Assembly: GCA_022579005.1 (NCBI GenBank)
Contig: MU401655.1
Span: 1 to 64,000 of the forward strand
Direction of reading: 5' to 3'
DNA from: Poronia punctata
Taxonomy: Eukaryota; Ascomycota; Sordariomycetes; Xylariales; Xylariaceae
DNA length: 64,000 bases
Part shown: positions 11,901 through 23,500 of the stretch, one piece after another
Numbering within the stretch: position 1 is the stretch's first letter
Layout of the letters: each line of letters opens with the position of its first letter
Position numbers and translations under genes: made by a program
Notes under the pieces: model-generated
What the model was told of the DNA's origin: nothing
What the model saw: the letters and a program-made list of their open reading frames with translations, nothing else
Database searches by the model: none

Positions 11901-14823
11901 AGTTTTACTTTTAATTTAAAAAATAAAACTTTTTATTAGTAAGTATTTATATAGGTATAAAAAGCAGTTAAATGCTTAAAAAATAAAGTTATTTATAAGC
12001 AATAAAAAGCTTTAATAATATTAAACTTTAATATATAGTAAGTATTATAGTAATTAAAAATAGTTTTATTAATATTTAAAGCAATAATAATATAGTTTTT
12101 AAAGTAATAGTTTTGCTAATAGTAGTTAATATAAAACTATTTTTTAATAAACTTTAGTTTAAAAGCAAAAAGTATAAAAGCTATATAAAGCTTTATATAA
12201 GGTTTAATAAAACTAAAAGCAAAAAGTTTATTAGTAGTTTTTTTTTTAAAAAAAATATATTTAATTAGTATTTAAAACTAAAAAAAATTAATAAAAAGCA
12301 CTTTATTAGTTAGTTTTAATTTTATATTAAAGCTAAAGTAAAAAAAAAGTAAAGTATTAGCCTTTTTTTAAAAAAAAAAACTTTTTAAGTAAGCAAGTTA
12401 AAGTAAAATTAACTAATATACTTAAGCAATATGTTTTAAGTTTTTATTTATAAAAAACTTAATAAAGCTTATAGTTAAAAAAAAAGCACTAACTTAAGCT
12501 AATAAGCTTTAAGGCTGCTTTATATATTTAATAAGTATTAGCTTATTTAAATTTAATAGTTTTAAAAACTTTTATTTTTAAGTACGTACTAAGTATTAAA
12601 TAAATATAATAATTAAAGCAATAGCTTTTTAGTTATTTTTATTAACTAAGCTAAAAAGTTAAATAGTAGCTATAATAAAGTAAATAAAAAGCTTATTATA
12701 TTATAATAGCTAATAGTGCTAATTTAGTTTAATATTTTAGTAATTAATATTTTATTAGTAAATAAGTTGCTTAGTTAGCATAACTAAGTTTTTTTTTGCT
12801 AAAAAGATTATAAGTAAGTATATAGTAAAAAGTAAGGTTTTTTTAAGCTATAATAATTAGTAGTGCTTATAATTTAAAGTAATAAAATATTTAGCTATTT
12901 ATTATAAACTAATAATAACTTTATTACTAATATTAATAACTTAAAAAGTTTAATTAATAAATTAGCAACTATTAATTTTTAAGCTAGCTATTAGCATTTA
13001 AAAAATAATACTAGCAAGTTAGCTTTTATAGTTAAAAAGTTAAATAAGCTTTTTTAAATAAGTTAATAAAGCTTTAAGTTATTTATAAAGTAATAAAGCT
13101 AGTAAAGTATTAATAAAAAAGTAAGTATTTACTTTAGTATTATATAAGGCAATAGTTTATATTTTAAAGCTATTAATTTAAATTTAAATAAAACGTTTAA
13201 ATTTAGTAGTTTTATTTTTACTATTTAATTTAGCTATAATAAATATATAAGCTATTATAAAAACTTAAAGCAGCCGGGCTAGTTTTTTAATTTATTAAAT
13301 AAAGTAATTTTTAAAAAAGCTATTTTTTTAACTAAAACATTTTTTTTTACTTTTTTTATTAGTTTAGCAAAAAAAGCGTTAACTTAAAGTTAAAAACAGT
13401 TTTTAATTATATAGCTTTTTTTATTATAGTTAAAGCAAGTATTATTTTTTTAGTAAACTTTTTTTTTAGTTTTAAATAGCTGCTTATAAATAGCAAGCTT
13501 TAAAGTAAAAATAAAAAGTTTTTAGTTTAAAGTTATATTTTTATAAAGTTATATTGCTAGCTTAGCTTTAACTTTTTGCTTTTAATTTTTAACTTATTAA
13601 TTAAGCATTTTTTTTTAAAAAAACTTATAAAAAGTTTTATAAAAAACGCTTAAGTTATAAACGTAAAAGTAAAAAATGTAGCTAATTAAAATTTTTATAC
13701 TATAATATAGCTTTTTTTTTAAAAAAAAGTATAGTTTATAAGCTTAAACTAATAACTTAGTAAAATAGTTAATATAAACTTAAATATTTTAAGTAAAAAA
13801 ATTATTAAAGTTTATAGTAGCAAGCTTTTAAGCAACAGCTTTTATTTAGTTAACTAATTTATAAACAGTTTTAAAAACTTAAATTATTTTAGTAATATAT
13901 ATAAAGCTTACTTTATAGTTATAAGTACTAAAATATACTTTAACTTGCTACTAAAGCTAGCTAAAAAAGCGTGCAAATATATATTTTAATTATTATTTTT
14001 TATTATAAAAAGTGCGCATATTAAAGTTAAGCTTTAAAGCAATTATTTAAACTTAATTATTAAAGTTATTAGTTTTTTTATTAAAAATTAAAAGTTTAAA
14101 ACCTTTAGCTTAAGATTTTTTTTTAAAATAAAAGTTTAGTATATTAATTAAAGTAGTAATAAGCTAAAAAATAAAGTTAGCAGCTAAGCTTTAGGTAATA
14201 AAAGTGCTTTTATTAAAAGCATTATTTAGTAAAGTAATATATTTTTTAAAAGTTATAATATAATTGCTAGTAAAAGTGCTTTTTATATTAACTTATATAT
14301 TAATTTAGTTTAGCTTATTTTATATTTATTAAAATTTAGCTAAAAAAGCTTAAAAGGCTATAATATTTAAGTTAGTTAAGTTAAGTGCTAAAGCTTGTTT
14401 TTTAGTAAAAAAAATAAGCTAGTTAGCTATGCTAGTAATAGGAGCTACTAAGGTAGCAAGGTTGTTTATAGCTTTTATAGTATTAAACTATTAGTTAAGT
14501 TTTTTTTTTTTTTTTTATTAAAGTTAAAATTGTTTTTTTTTTCTTTTTTTTTTAATTTAAAGTTATTAAAAATAAAAGTATTAATTATAATAAAAAAACC
14601 GTTTTTTATAGTAATAAGTTAGGTTGCTTACTATATACTATAGCGTATAAGGTTTTAGGTTAGTTAGTTATATATAAATATTAGTTATATATATAAGGTT
14701 TAGTTAAGTTAAGTTAGTTTAAAGTTAATAATTTTATTTTTTAGCTGCTAAATTTAGCAAAAAGTATAAAGTAAGTAGTAAATTAATTATATAAAAGTAA
14801 TTAATTAATAAAACCTAAAATAG

Positions 14824-15121
14824 TATAATAATTAGTAAGGCTTAATAGCTATATATTAACGCTATATAAAAGATTTTAAGTTAAAAAGAAAAAAGAGAAA
14901 CTAGCTATGCTAGAATCTATTCTCTTGCTACTTATATATAGATACCTAGCTAAAAATATAAGTATATAACTAATTAGATCGTTCTGCTAAGTAGGTCCGG
15001 CTAAGCGAGGGCGGTGTTCGGTACTACCCCGGACCTACCCTGCAATAACGTGCGTAGTCTGTAGGTCATGTGACTGTTCCCTCGGTCACGTGACCTTGGA
15101 CTAACGGGCATGGCCGTTACA
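14824..15121. repeat. 3' (right) LTR, 298 bp, RIP-mutated only on its inner half
   Basis: Starts TATAATAATTAG (the first G mutated to A) and ends GCCGTTACA. From about 14990 to the end it keeps a normal GC content, including CCGG, GCGAGGGCGG and GTCACGTGACC. The inner half is as AT-rich as the left LTR. The RIP boundary therefore lies inside this LTR. Confidence 0.9.
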
Positions 15122-15126
15122 ATACA
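15122..15126. repeat. Right target-site duplication (ATACA)
   Basis: Matches the ATATA before the left LTR except for one C/T transition. It lies between the LTR and the stop codon of the DHHC gene. Confidence 0.65.
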
Positions 15127-15129
15127 AAC

Positions 15130-16736
15130 CTAGACAATAGAATCTGTGTCGGGTACAGAACTATTGCTCGACATCGGATTCCGCCGGCTTCGGATGTCGG
15201 TCGATCGATAGACAATAGAATCTGAGTCGTGTACAGAACTATTGCTCGATCTCGGATTCCGCCGACTCCGAATGTCGATCGATCGACGGATACCACCATC
15301 TACCAGGATGGCAGACGGCGTATCCGGACCGGGTGTCGTACTCGAGAGGCCCAGATAAGCGTCCCGTACTTGGAGAACATGCTTTCCGAACGGAAGGTCC
15401 CATCCAGCATATTTTCCGTACCGGGTGACGCGCTCGGGTTGAATCCAGAAGAGAGGCCACTGCCACCAAGGCCCGAGGGCCTGGCGAACGTTTTCTCTCA
15501 ATCCTAGATCCCATGGATTGTTCCGAAACTTGTGCAGTCGGACAGTCCATCCGCCGTTGGGGCCGTGTTCTCTGACTTTGAACACTAGATAATGCAGTTC
15601 CCCGTCGACGTTCGAGCGCTGATAACAGTAAAACGCCCCGTCAGCTCAGATGCAACTTCAAATAGCCGGACAAAGAGGGGAAACTTACGCCTTTCTCAGA
15701 GTAGATCTCGTTCTTGAAGACCATCATGACCAACCGTTCTGTGAAGCCTTCGCCGGCCACATTCATAATTACAGGCCCAGCCACAAGGACTGTGATTGCA
15801 AAGATGAAGATGCTGTCCCAATGTTTCGAAGTTGCCATGGAAACAATCGAAACGGTCATGGTAAACAGAGCATCCAGAATCAGGAAGAGTGTCATGTTCA
15901 GATAGGCCTTCAGGGTGTGGAGGTAGACAGCTACGCGAATGTACGGGCAGAAATGATCGTACAGGGGCAAGCATTGTCCAAGAACTCCGCAATGATAGGC
16001 TCTGTCCGACAACCACGGTCTCGATTCGCCATTTCTTTCGAAACGACAGCCTCGATAGCATGGCCGAGGGATCGATCCTACAAGGTTGTTAGCATTAGTA
16101 AGATTGCCTTTGTAACGGAGGAGAGTAGGTCATGGGAGGCAAATCCCAACAATATTACGTACCTTCATTGAACAGACCCGCGTCTCCAGTTGGAGCAATG
16201 ACCATTCGCCGGAGATCGACCTGCATAATCGTCTTCCGAGAAGGTGGTGTAGGCGGCCTGAACTCTTTATACCAGATCCACGTGCTATACGGCCATAACG
16301 GTCAGCTAGGTACCATAATCCAGATGTCCAGCCGTATAAGGCACGTATAAAAAGCCGTATAAGGAACACCAAACAAAGGATAAGAATGTCGAACAAATTG
16401 GAGGTTAATACTTACTAAGCCAGAGTGGTAAGCCAGGACCCAACCCACCACGCCTTGAGCAGTAACGAGACGATGAAGAGGGAAAGGCCTAGCCACCAGC
16501 GCGAGTTGTCCGAGATCGTGTCATAGCCAAGCTGGTTCTCACGGAAAACCATGAGTTCGGCCCAGCAGTAGCAGTAGTTGACCGCAAACAGAGACACTAA
16601 TATCATCAGCAGCCCGCTCCCGATATACCTACAAATCAGGTAAGGATCAAGGTGACTTACATCCCAGAAACGCTACAAGCCAGTATGGCCCGTAGAAGTA
16701 GATGCGGGCGACGAACATGTTGAAGTCGGACGGCAT
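15130..16736 (-). CDS. DHHC-type palmitoyltransferase-like membrane protein, 418 aa, 5 exons
   Basis: Predicted protein S-acyltransferase-like membrane protein. Exons are 16736-16661, 16596-16416, 16284-16163, 16077-15689 and 15618-15130; phases agree and give 418 codons plus stop. Two hydrophobic segments precede a cysteine-rich core (PCYRGCRF, SDRAYHCGVLGQC, then YDHFCPY) and two follow, which is the DHHC enzyme layout. The signature is DHFC rather than DHHC and the zinc-ligand spacing is reduced, so activity is likely but not certain. The first intron is the weakest call: I used an ATATTAG acceptor because the more obvious TTGTAG acceptor runs into a stop. The C-terminus carries two copies of a 26-residue unit (78-bp DNA repeat). 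The LTR element begins 8 bp past the stop, so the 3' untranslated region must run into retrotransposon DNA. The gene itself shows no RIP. Confidence 0.75.
15133..15288. repeat. 78-bp tandem duplication inside the DHHC gene
   Basis: Two adjacent units start with GACAATAGAATCTG at 15133 and 15211. The 78-bp period is a multiple of three and encodes two near-identical 26-residue Ser/Arg-rich units, containing DIRSRRNP and SSNSSV, at the protein's C-terminus. Unit differences are scattered substitutions, so the duplication is not brand new. Confidence 0.85.
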
Positions 16737-18875
16737 CTTGGCGACAAGTGTTGGTAAAGAGGGGGTGGGGTGGAGGATGTGTGTGCCGAGAAAACGTAGA
16801 AGTGGTATCGTTTGCTGGTGGGCAAACGGACTCGTGAGTTGAAAGTTGGAAAGTCGAGTTGAAACGTTTTATAGTATCGTCAATGTCGATGGCAAGCCGT
16901 TCGCAGTGTTGATAGCATGGGGAAGAAGAGGGAAAAGAGAAGAGAGATAGATGGGAATGGAGGGTCTTATTTATATTCGTCTGGCTAGGTACGTACCTTG
17001 ATTCTGACACCCGAAGCAACTTTACACCTTCCCTGGATATCTTGTCTTTCAACGGAAGGTCCTTTCTTGGGAAAACCCGCCTTCTCACAAACTGACTGGA
17101 ACCCAGGTATTAGGAGGAAGGTATTGCAAGTATGTGGGCGCATACCAGAAGGTACTGATATCTTACAATGTAAGGCACATCCATTAGGTACGCTGGCTGT
17201 CCCTTGACGCTTCCAAGCGGCCCTTACACACCTCCACCGAGAGGTTATTGCATGCAACTACTACTAAGGTAGTTCTACCCAAATGTGCATGTAGGTATCA
17301 CCCATGAAGGTGCTAGGGACTTGAGTGCCTTCTTGCCTCATTCCGCAGCTTCCTCAAACCCACTCTCTATAATACATAGTAGTAGGTAGTTCTGTGAGAG
17401 TAAGTGCGCAAAATCTATCATTGTGGCCATTTCCCTCGAGAAAAGGGTGGAATAGGTTTATGGTACTTAGCACTTGACCAGCACTATTGACGCGTATGCC
17501 ACCTTCTTGGTTTCTCCTTTCCGTAAAGTAGGTATGTGCTCGTCACAACTCGGCAGCATGAGCCTAGTATATCTAAGGAGTCGTAGTGAAAGAGAAGATG
17601 GATGGATCAAAGTGAATGACAGCAGGTGCTTCAGCCATCCAAGGCCGGCTGCTCCTGTCCTGGATTTCCCCTCTTTGTTGGGAACTTTGTGCCCGGGATA
17701 GCGTGGCTACTTCTGTTAGTGCTGAGTCTGCGTGCATGCGTACCTACTTGCGTCGTTGTAGTTGCCCCTAACGCTATCTATAGCAGGAGGAAAGGTAGCA
17801 GGAGCAGCACCAGCTACCTGCAGGTGCGTTCGAGATTCCTTCTTCGCATCTGTCTGCGACTGTCTGGTTTCCACTTCCACCTTCACTGTCACCTGCTCGA
17901 GCTATTGGTAGGAGCTCAGAGCGCTGGGTTAAGTTTAGTCCTCAGCATCCCGAAGGACTAGATACGCCATACGCCAACCCGCACAAGTTCACATAAGAGC
18001 ATACTGTGACGTATGCGTCATGTTGTGTAAAACAGTCTAACGCCGACACGGCCGACAATATATATGTTTATATCGATTCCCTACTAAAGTCTCCTAAAAC
18101 ACCGAGCCCCAGAACGACAGCCGACGCAAACAGCCAGGCCTACAACGGCAAACTGATCAGGACTCAGTTGAGCGTAGGTGTAGAGTCAGGCACACGTGTG
18201 CAGGGTAGCCACGTACACAATCAACGGCATACGACAAATGTGATACCCCCGTTCGCGCTGTATTTTTCTGCCCCAGACCAGTCGTAGACAGGAGGACCTT
18301 AGTGATGATGATAGCGTGGGAGTTTGAATGATTAAGTGGTTTATGCATCAAGGTAACACAGCCACGTGACTGAAAAGCCAAAGTCAAGCCACACATTACT
18401 AGGAGTAATCACAGCCACATCGGCCTCTTCTCGCTGCCAAGAGCCGGATGGTGACCGAAAAAAGAGCGAGCTCGGGGCGCGTCGGGTACAGTACACTCTT
18501 GCTGGGGCTCCGTCTCGGGCTATTGTCGCAAACAGAGTTCGCCTTCTCTTGTACCCTCATCCAGGGAAAGCTACCTACTAATAACTAGAGACATACGGGT
18601 TAGGTTAGGTTTAGGTATCATCTGTCTATGAAAAAGGCGATATAAATGATGACTTTTCCATCGTTTCCTCCCAGACTTCTTAACATCCAATTGCCATCAT
18701 CTTCATAACAAAACACCAAAAGAATCAATACTACTAAGCACACAAACACACAGGAACTGACATAACAGCCATCATACCATTACTGTCCGCTACTGATACT
18801 AGGTAGCTGATTAATCACACACTGAAACTCACCCTCACCCATTCTCTACTAGAGAAATTATTGACAAAAACCCAA
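16737..18875. other. Divergent intergenic region between DHHC and SDR genes
   Basis: About 2.1 kb between two genes transcribed away from each other. It holds a purine-rich tract (pyrimidine-rich on the DHHC strand) near 16920-16950 and several TAGGTAG-type motifs. Open frames at 17474-17961 and 18006-18287 have no recognisable domain. No RNA gene was seen. Confidence 0.5.
18641..18647 (+). promoter_or_regulatory. Putative TATA box of the SDR gene
   Basis: TATAAAT about 230 bp before the ATG at 18876. It is followed by an A- and CAA-rich leader with few ATGs. Position is plausible for a fungal core promoter, but there is no direct proof. Confidence 0.4.
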
Positions 18876-19704
18876 ATGGCATCCCACCCCGAAACCATCG
18901 CATTCTTCGGTGCCAGCACAGGCGTCGGCCTGGCTGCCCTCAAACACACTCTCGCAACAGGCCGCCAATGCATCGCTCTCTGCCGAAGCCCCAGCAAACT
19001 CAGCGCCATCCTTCCAACAAAATCTCACCCAAATCTCAAGATCGTGGAGGGGAACGCGCACGATGTGGCATCCGTGTCCGCCTGTCTGCTCGCCTCGCCG
19101 GGGAAACTAGTCGATAGAGTGATATCCACGATAGGGGGGGCCTTTATCGCGTCTCGGCTGACTATCGATGATCCACACGTATGCCGCAAGGGCATGGCGA
19201 CACTACTTGCCGCGCTATCAGACTTACGGGCCAGCGGCGCGACAGGAAGGCCGCGAATCGTGTGCTTTAGTACCACGGGCATATCGCGCTTTGGTAGGGA
19301 CATCCCGCTTGCTATGATACCTTTGTACAAGGTTATGCTGAGGGTGCCACACGAGGATAAGGTGGAGATGGAGGATGAGCTCGTGAAGAGTGGGGAGGAG
19401 TTCACGATTGTGAGGGCGAGCTTGTTGACGGGTGATGAGGAGACGGACAAGGTCATCAGGGTGGGGGTTGAGGATCCGGTTAAGGGAAGGGAGTCGGCGG
19501 CTATTGGGTATACTATCACGAGGGGAGATGCCGGGAGGTGGGTTGCGCAGAATTTGGTGTTGGAAGAGAAGAAGGAGTATCGCAATAAGATTGCAAGTAA
19601 GTCCACCTCCTTCTTACCCCGTTCGCAGGGATATGTCGGAATCGCTTGGTTTTCTTCAAGGGTACAGCAGCTAATTGTGTTTACTTGTAGTGATCACAAA
19701 CTAA
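18876..19704 (+). CDS. NAD(P)-binding atypical SDR / NmrA-like protein, 244 aa, 2 exons
   Basis: Predicted nucleotide-binding oxidoreductase-like protein; substrate unknown. The N-terminal Rossmann motif reads FFGASTGVGLAAL (GxxGxG type), followed by LCRSPSKL, the usual basic residues after strand 2 that favour NADP. The fold continues with VISTIGG and RIVCFSTTG. Exon 1 is 18876-19596. A GTAAGT donor and TTGTAG acceptor remove 19597-19690, and the second exon adds only a few residues (MITN) before TAA at 19702-19704. Reading through the intron would add over 100 residues without family character, so I prefer the spliced end. The start is the first ATG (18876). The family includes regulators that sense NADP ratio as well as reductases. 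Its tail faces the convergent Nudix gene 334 bp away. Confidence 0.8.
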
Positions 19705-20038
19705 GTATTCATTCCTGGCGTTCTTTTCTGCGACTTGGTATTTGGGTGTACATGCAGGCGTTTTACATTAGATGGGATGATATCATGGACTTGTTCCCTC
19801 AGGAGCTTTCTTTCATTTCGTATCCCGTAATTAAATCTCACGATTTTCCAAGGCGCGGATCACGATCTCTTATGTCTAATAAAATGATATTCCATATCAA
19901 GCCGTTAGCGTTGACTTTGTTGCCGTCTTGATGATGAAACTGCCACAGCTGGAAACCAGAGATCCTAATTCCCGGCCCCCTGCGCACGAGCTCAAGTTGC
20001 GACGGAGCTCGAAGAATATTCCATACTATCCGACAGGT
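19705..20038. other. Convergent intergenic spacer
   Basis: 334 bp between the ends of two convergent genes. It should contain both 3' untranslated regions. Nothing else is seen. Confidence 0.5.
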
Positions 20039-20548
20039 CTAACTTCCCAACACCTTATCAACTTCACCAAGCAAATAAGTATCCCTCTCCTTAATAAACC
20101 TCCCAAGCTCCGACGTAGGCTGCACCCCACGCATCATCTCAAGCGCCCGCTTCAAGGGCACCCACTCATGCGTAAGCCCATCCACCTCCTCGTCCTCCGT
20201 AAGTTCCGGCCTACCAGAAGCATCAACCACATCAGCAACATACACATACGACATCTGATGCAAATCATGCCTAAACTCCTCCGTCGTCGCAATACACCTT
20301 CCCTCACGAATCGAGACAATCGCCCCCGTCTCTTCTAGTACTTCACGGACTGCGGCTTCGAGGTGGTCTTCATCTTTCTCGACGCCGCCGCCGGGGAGCT
20401 TGTAGTAGTTTCCTTTTTTCACATGGATTAGGCCGACTGCGCCCTCGCGTGTTATCGCGACGATGCGGATGGCGTGGCGGTTTGTGTATGAGCGCTCGGC
20501 GGCTTTTGTTCCGATGATTTTGGGTGGAGGGATGATTGTGTCTGTCAT
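20039..20548 (-). CDS. Nudix hydrolase, 169 aa
   Basis: Single-exon Nudix pyrophosphohydrolase, a small soluble enzyme that cleaves a nucleoside diphosphate linked to another group; the exact substrate cannot be read. The Nudix box at residues 54-76 is a perfect match to GX5EX7REUXEEXGU, with REVLEETGA at its end. The preceding LPGGG and the beta-rich flanks fit the fold. The start is an ATG at 20548. The sequence looks complete and covers little more than one Nudix domain, so it resembles stand-alone MutT-like proteins. There is no targeting signal. It is transcribed towards the SDR gene; no functional link between them is evident. Confidence 0.88.
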   Translation of the reverse strand: MTDTIIPPPKIIGTKAAERSYTNRHAIRIVAITREGAVGLIHVKKGNYYKLPGGGVEKDEDHLEAAVREVLEETGAIVSIREGRCIATTEEFRHDLHQMSYVYVADVVDASGRPELTEDEEVDGLTHEWVPLKRALEMMRGVQPTSELGRFIKERDTYLLGEVDKVLGS

Positions 20549-23500
20549 AGTTTAGGTGTCGGCTGGGGTATGAGATGGGATTGATGATGCTGAATGAAGC
20601 GCAAGTGAGTGAAGAATGCGAAGGGATGGTGATTTCGAACGAGATTCTGCTTATAATAACAAGAACAACACCATGCGTGTGTTGGCTTGGTAAGAAGAGT
20701 AATGAGCCGCAGATTGTTTGGCTGAGCCACTCTGTTGGGTCTCCTTTCGTCTGCACGGGATCGAACGGCCCGGGCCCCGGCACGGGACCAACTGATATTG
20801 CTGCCTAACCGCGACTACCTAACATCCAAGTCACCGGGACCCACTACCTATGCGGCTCCGGAGCTTTGAGTATACGAGTAAGACGAGCGATGGCATAGCC
20901 TGAAATTCAGGTGTTAATGTGTGAACAGACGACCCAGGAACACAGCTCTCCGTTGCACCAACAACTATGTTAGGTTAGACCTGAGACTCGCAATGCCTTC
21001 TTCAGACAGTAACTTCATATTCATCACACATTACTCAATGGAGCTATGATCTTCTTCAAGAACAAGAGCACGTTTTCTCTCCTATAGTAGGTAAGTAAGC
21101 GTGTTGCCGTGTGTTTCAGCTAGTAGATGCCTCCTATAGTGTCAGTATCGATTTCTCTTGCGCTTACCGCATCTTCCCCCAATGTCCTCTTCTGAATAAA
21201 AGCTTCCTGACAAGCTCCTCCCGAATACCATTCAGCCCAAAGCCATCGCTATAAAGATCAGCCCGTCGACATGAGGATGTTTAGTCGCACCCCGGCTTAT
21301 GCCGTTAAAAATAGTACGTGCAGAAACAACGCTCACTTACGGTACATACCATACCATAAGAAAATCTGGACATAGCATAACGACCTGCAAGAGATATCTG
21401 GTAGGTACTTACCTAAGTAGACCATCCATGATCCACCGCGTCGCGATAGGAACGGAACATATTGAGAGGCAGGGAGGTTGGCGACTTGGATATGTATTAA
21501 TCTAGGGTTAAAGTCATTGGCCGGAGCTAAAAATAAGCAAGTGCATACATATGTCCTAGAGCGTCCATCTCTGACGTCTATACTCGTGTGTCCAAGACTT
21601 GTGAAGTCAAGGTAAGTTAGATAAAAACTAGGTCCTTTTCTCTGAATAGTACTAGTTCTTTCTCTGCCTTTACCAGGATCCGGTACATTGTTGGCATCTT
21701 TTGGATCGAGATAATATTAACTAATGAGGCTGGCTTTACAGGTTAGGGGGTTGACCAGGAAGATGATCCGCTTGGTATACTCATAGGTGCCGCGCATTCT
21801 GCTTTACCCACACGTGGACACGATGAAGTAGAAAAGGACGTCTTGGATACCTAGTTTTAGCTAATGTCGACGTGGTGAGTTTGGTCTCATAATTAGAGCT
21901 CAGGTGCCAAGCCGAGCCTTAATGGTTGATACTAAAAATAGGGTATTGGTGGCTAGTAGCGATAAAAGAATGTCTTGGCCAAGAAGACCTAACAAAGCAT
22001 CAACAGCCCTATGAAATTGCTAGAGTCGACGACCATTAACAAGGCACCTCATCTGTCAGGCACGGATAAGCTTTCTTGGTAGGTCATAAGACTGAATACT
22101 CGAATCTATCGCATCACAGAGTCTTTATTTGAATGGTATCGGCACGCCTTGTCCTAATTCCTCTCTTGACTTCGGTCATGAGGGGTTATCGTTGTTAAAG
22201 ACCAAGGCAAACCCAACGGCGACTTGCATATCCTAGACAAACTACATGTGAGTCGATATTCTGTTATTAATAACCGCCGGAGTATACTGAATATACCGGG
22301 CTTGATTTGGAAATAAAGGCTTTTTCAAGGGATAGTCTGCATAGGGCTGATAATGGCGTTATACCACGTTTGCTTGTGAAGGATTCTCAGCTCTATCGTA
22401 GGTTTGGAATTAGTTGGTTAAATCAAACCAGAACTTGCTGTGTTTCCTTTCTTTCTAGCGGAGTACGTGTATTATTGGATCATAGGGCTAGTGATTTCCG
22501 CCAGAAGCTTCTTCTTCTGCCTTTTGCTCTTCTAGCGTATCCTCCCATGTCGGGTCCTCCCACGACGGTACGTCCCACGGTTTTTTCGACCTCATTTATT
22601 GGTGCCAAGAACTGTATAATTACTAGTCCTCTTGGCCTTGTTTACTTTTTGTCTCGACTCTTGCCGTTCGCGGCCCAGCTTACATAATTGCAATACGTTA
22701 CCCAATTCCCGTGTGCCTACCAAATAGGGGGCATCACCTGTCTGGAATAGGGTAGTTGATAGAATGTGGCTGTTTCACATTGGAACTGTACTCTCAATCG
22801 ATCATGTATTACCTACGATATTAGCGCCGGCGTACAATAGAATAGCTTCACATCGGCGCGACACCAACACGGCAATTATACCCAAGACGAACAAGGTCCC
22901 CTAGATTAGAGTACATTGTCGCGATTTGGTATTAATACGTGTGTTCACACGAGTAGAAACCAAGTGCACCAAGTTAAGAAATGCCAAGGTTTGCAAGCGT
23001 CAGCAAGAATATTAGCAAAAGCTTGGGTCTAACGGCTTTTGATCGACTAGTAAAAGTACCCGCTTGGACGTGTAGGTAATCAGCGCTAACGGAAAGTAGA
23101 GTGGATCTGCCACTCACAGCAAATGTTTTTTCTCCCTGACTTTTCCTATCCAACTCTTTTCCAACCTCCTATCTATGTGTATGTGTAACAAAGCTATGAT
23201 ATCACATGATGATGGCTGTTCTTGAGCTTGACCGTTACTATAACGCATAGAAAAGGTAAGGTAGGTTCCATCGCGCCAGTATCACGACTTCTCTGGTTTT
23301 GATTTTCGATCGTGGTTCATCTGGTAATGAAGGTAGGTGCACTCGGTGGAACGTTAGAAGGCCAGGTACGATCGGGCATGGTCAAAAATCGTCACACCCT
23401 GGTTGGTTCTTGTTCGGAACCCCTTGCTGCCCCCCTGGTCGCGGCAGTCTATTTCTGGCATATGAGTGGCCTGGAACAGAGCGGGTGTCAGCATCCTATT

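Larger units (their letters stand above)
8667..15121. mobile_element. Full-length LTR retrotransposon, RIP-inactivated
   Basis: Two direct repeats of exactly 298 bp (8667-8964 and 14824-15121) bound about 5.9 kb of internal DNA, 6455 bp in all. A 5-bp target duplication flanks the element. The LTR ends form TGTAA...TTACA: the intact TGTAA survives at the far left and the intact TTACA at the far right, while each inner copy carries a transition. The internal region is RIP-saturated, so gag and pol cannot be read, the superfamily cannot be told, and neither a primer-binding site nor a polypurine tract is recognisable. The element sits 8 bp beyond the stop codon of the neighbouring palmitoyltransferase gene. 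Confidence 0.9.

Noticed and set aside
18595..18620. TTAGG-like run resembling telomeric repeat
   Set aside because: Only two or three irregular units (GTTAGGTTAGGTTTAGG) inside a normal gene region; not a telomere tract.
19597..19931. SDR protein extended by read-through to 19931
   Set aside because: A GTAAGT/TTGTAG intron gives a normal short C-terminus; the extended tail has no family character.
20755..20790. GGGATCGAACGGCCC as a possible tRNA B box
   Set aside because: It lacks the GGTTCGANTCC consensus and no cloverleaf with A box and acceptor stem could be built around it.
22490..22620. Minus-strand open segment that looks coding in two frames
   Set aside because: Too short, no start or splice context that extends it, and no family resemblance; could be an eroded gene end but cannot be supported.
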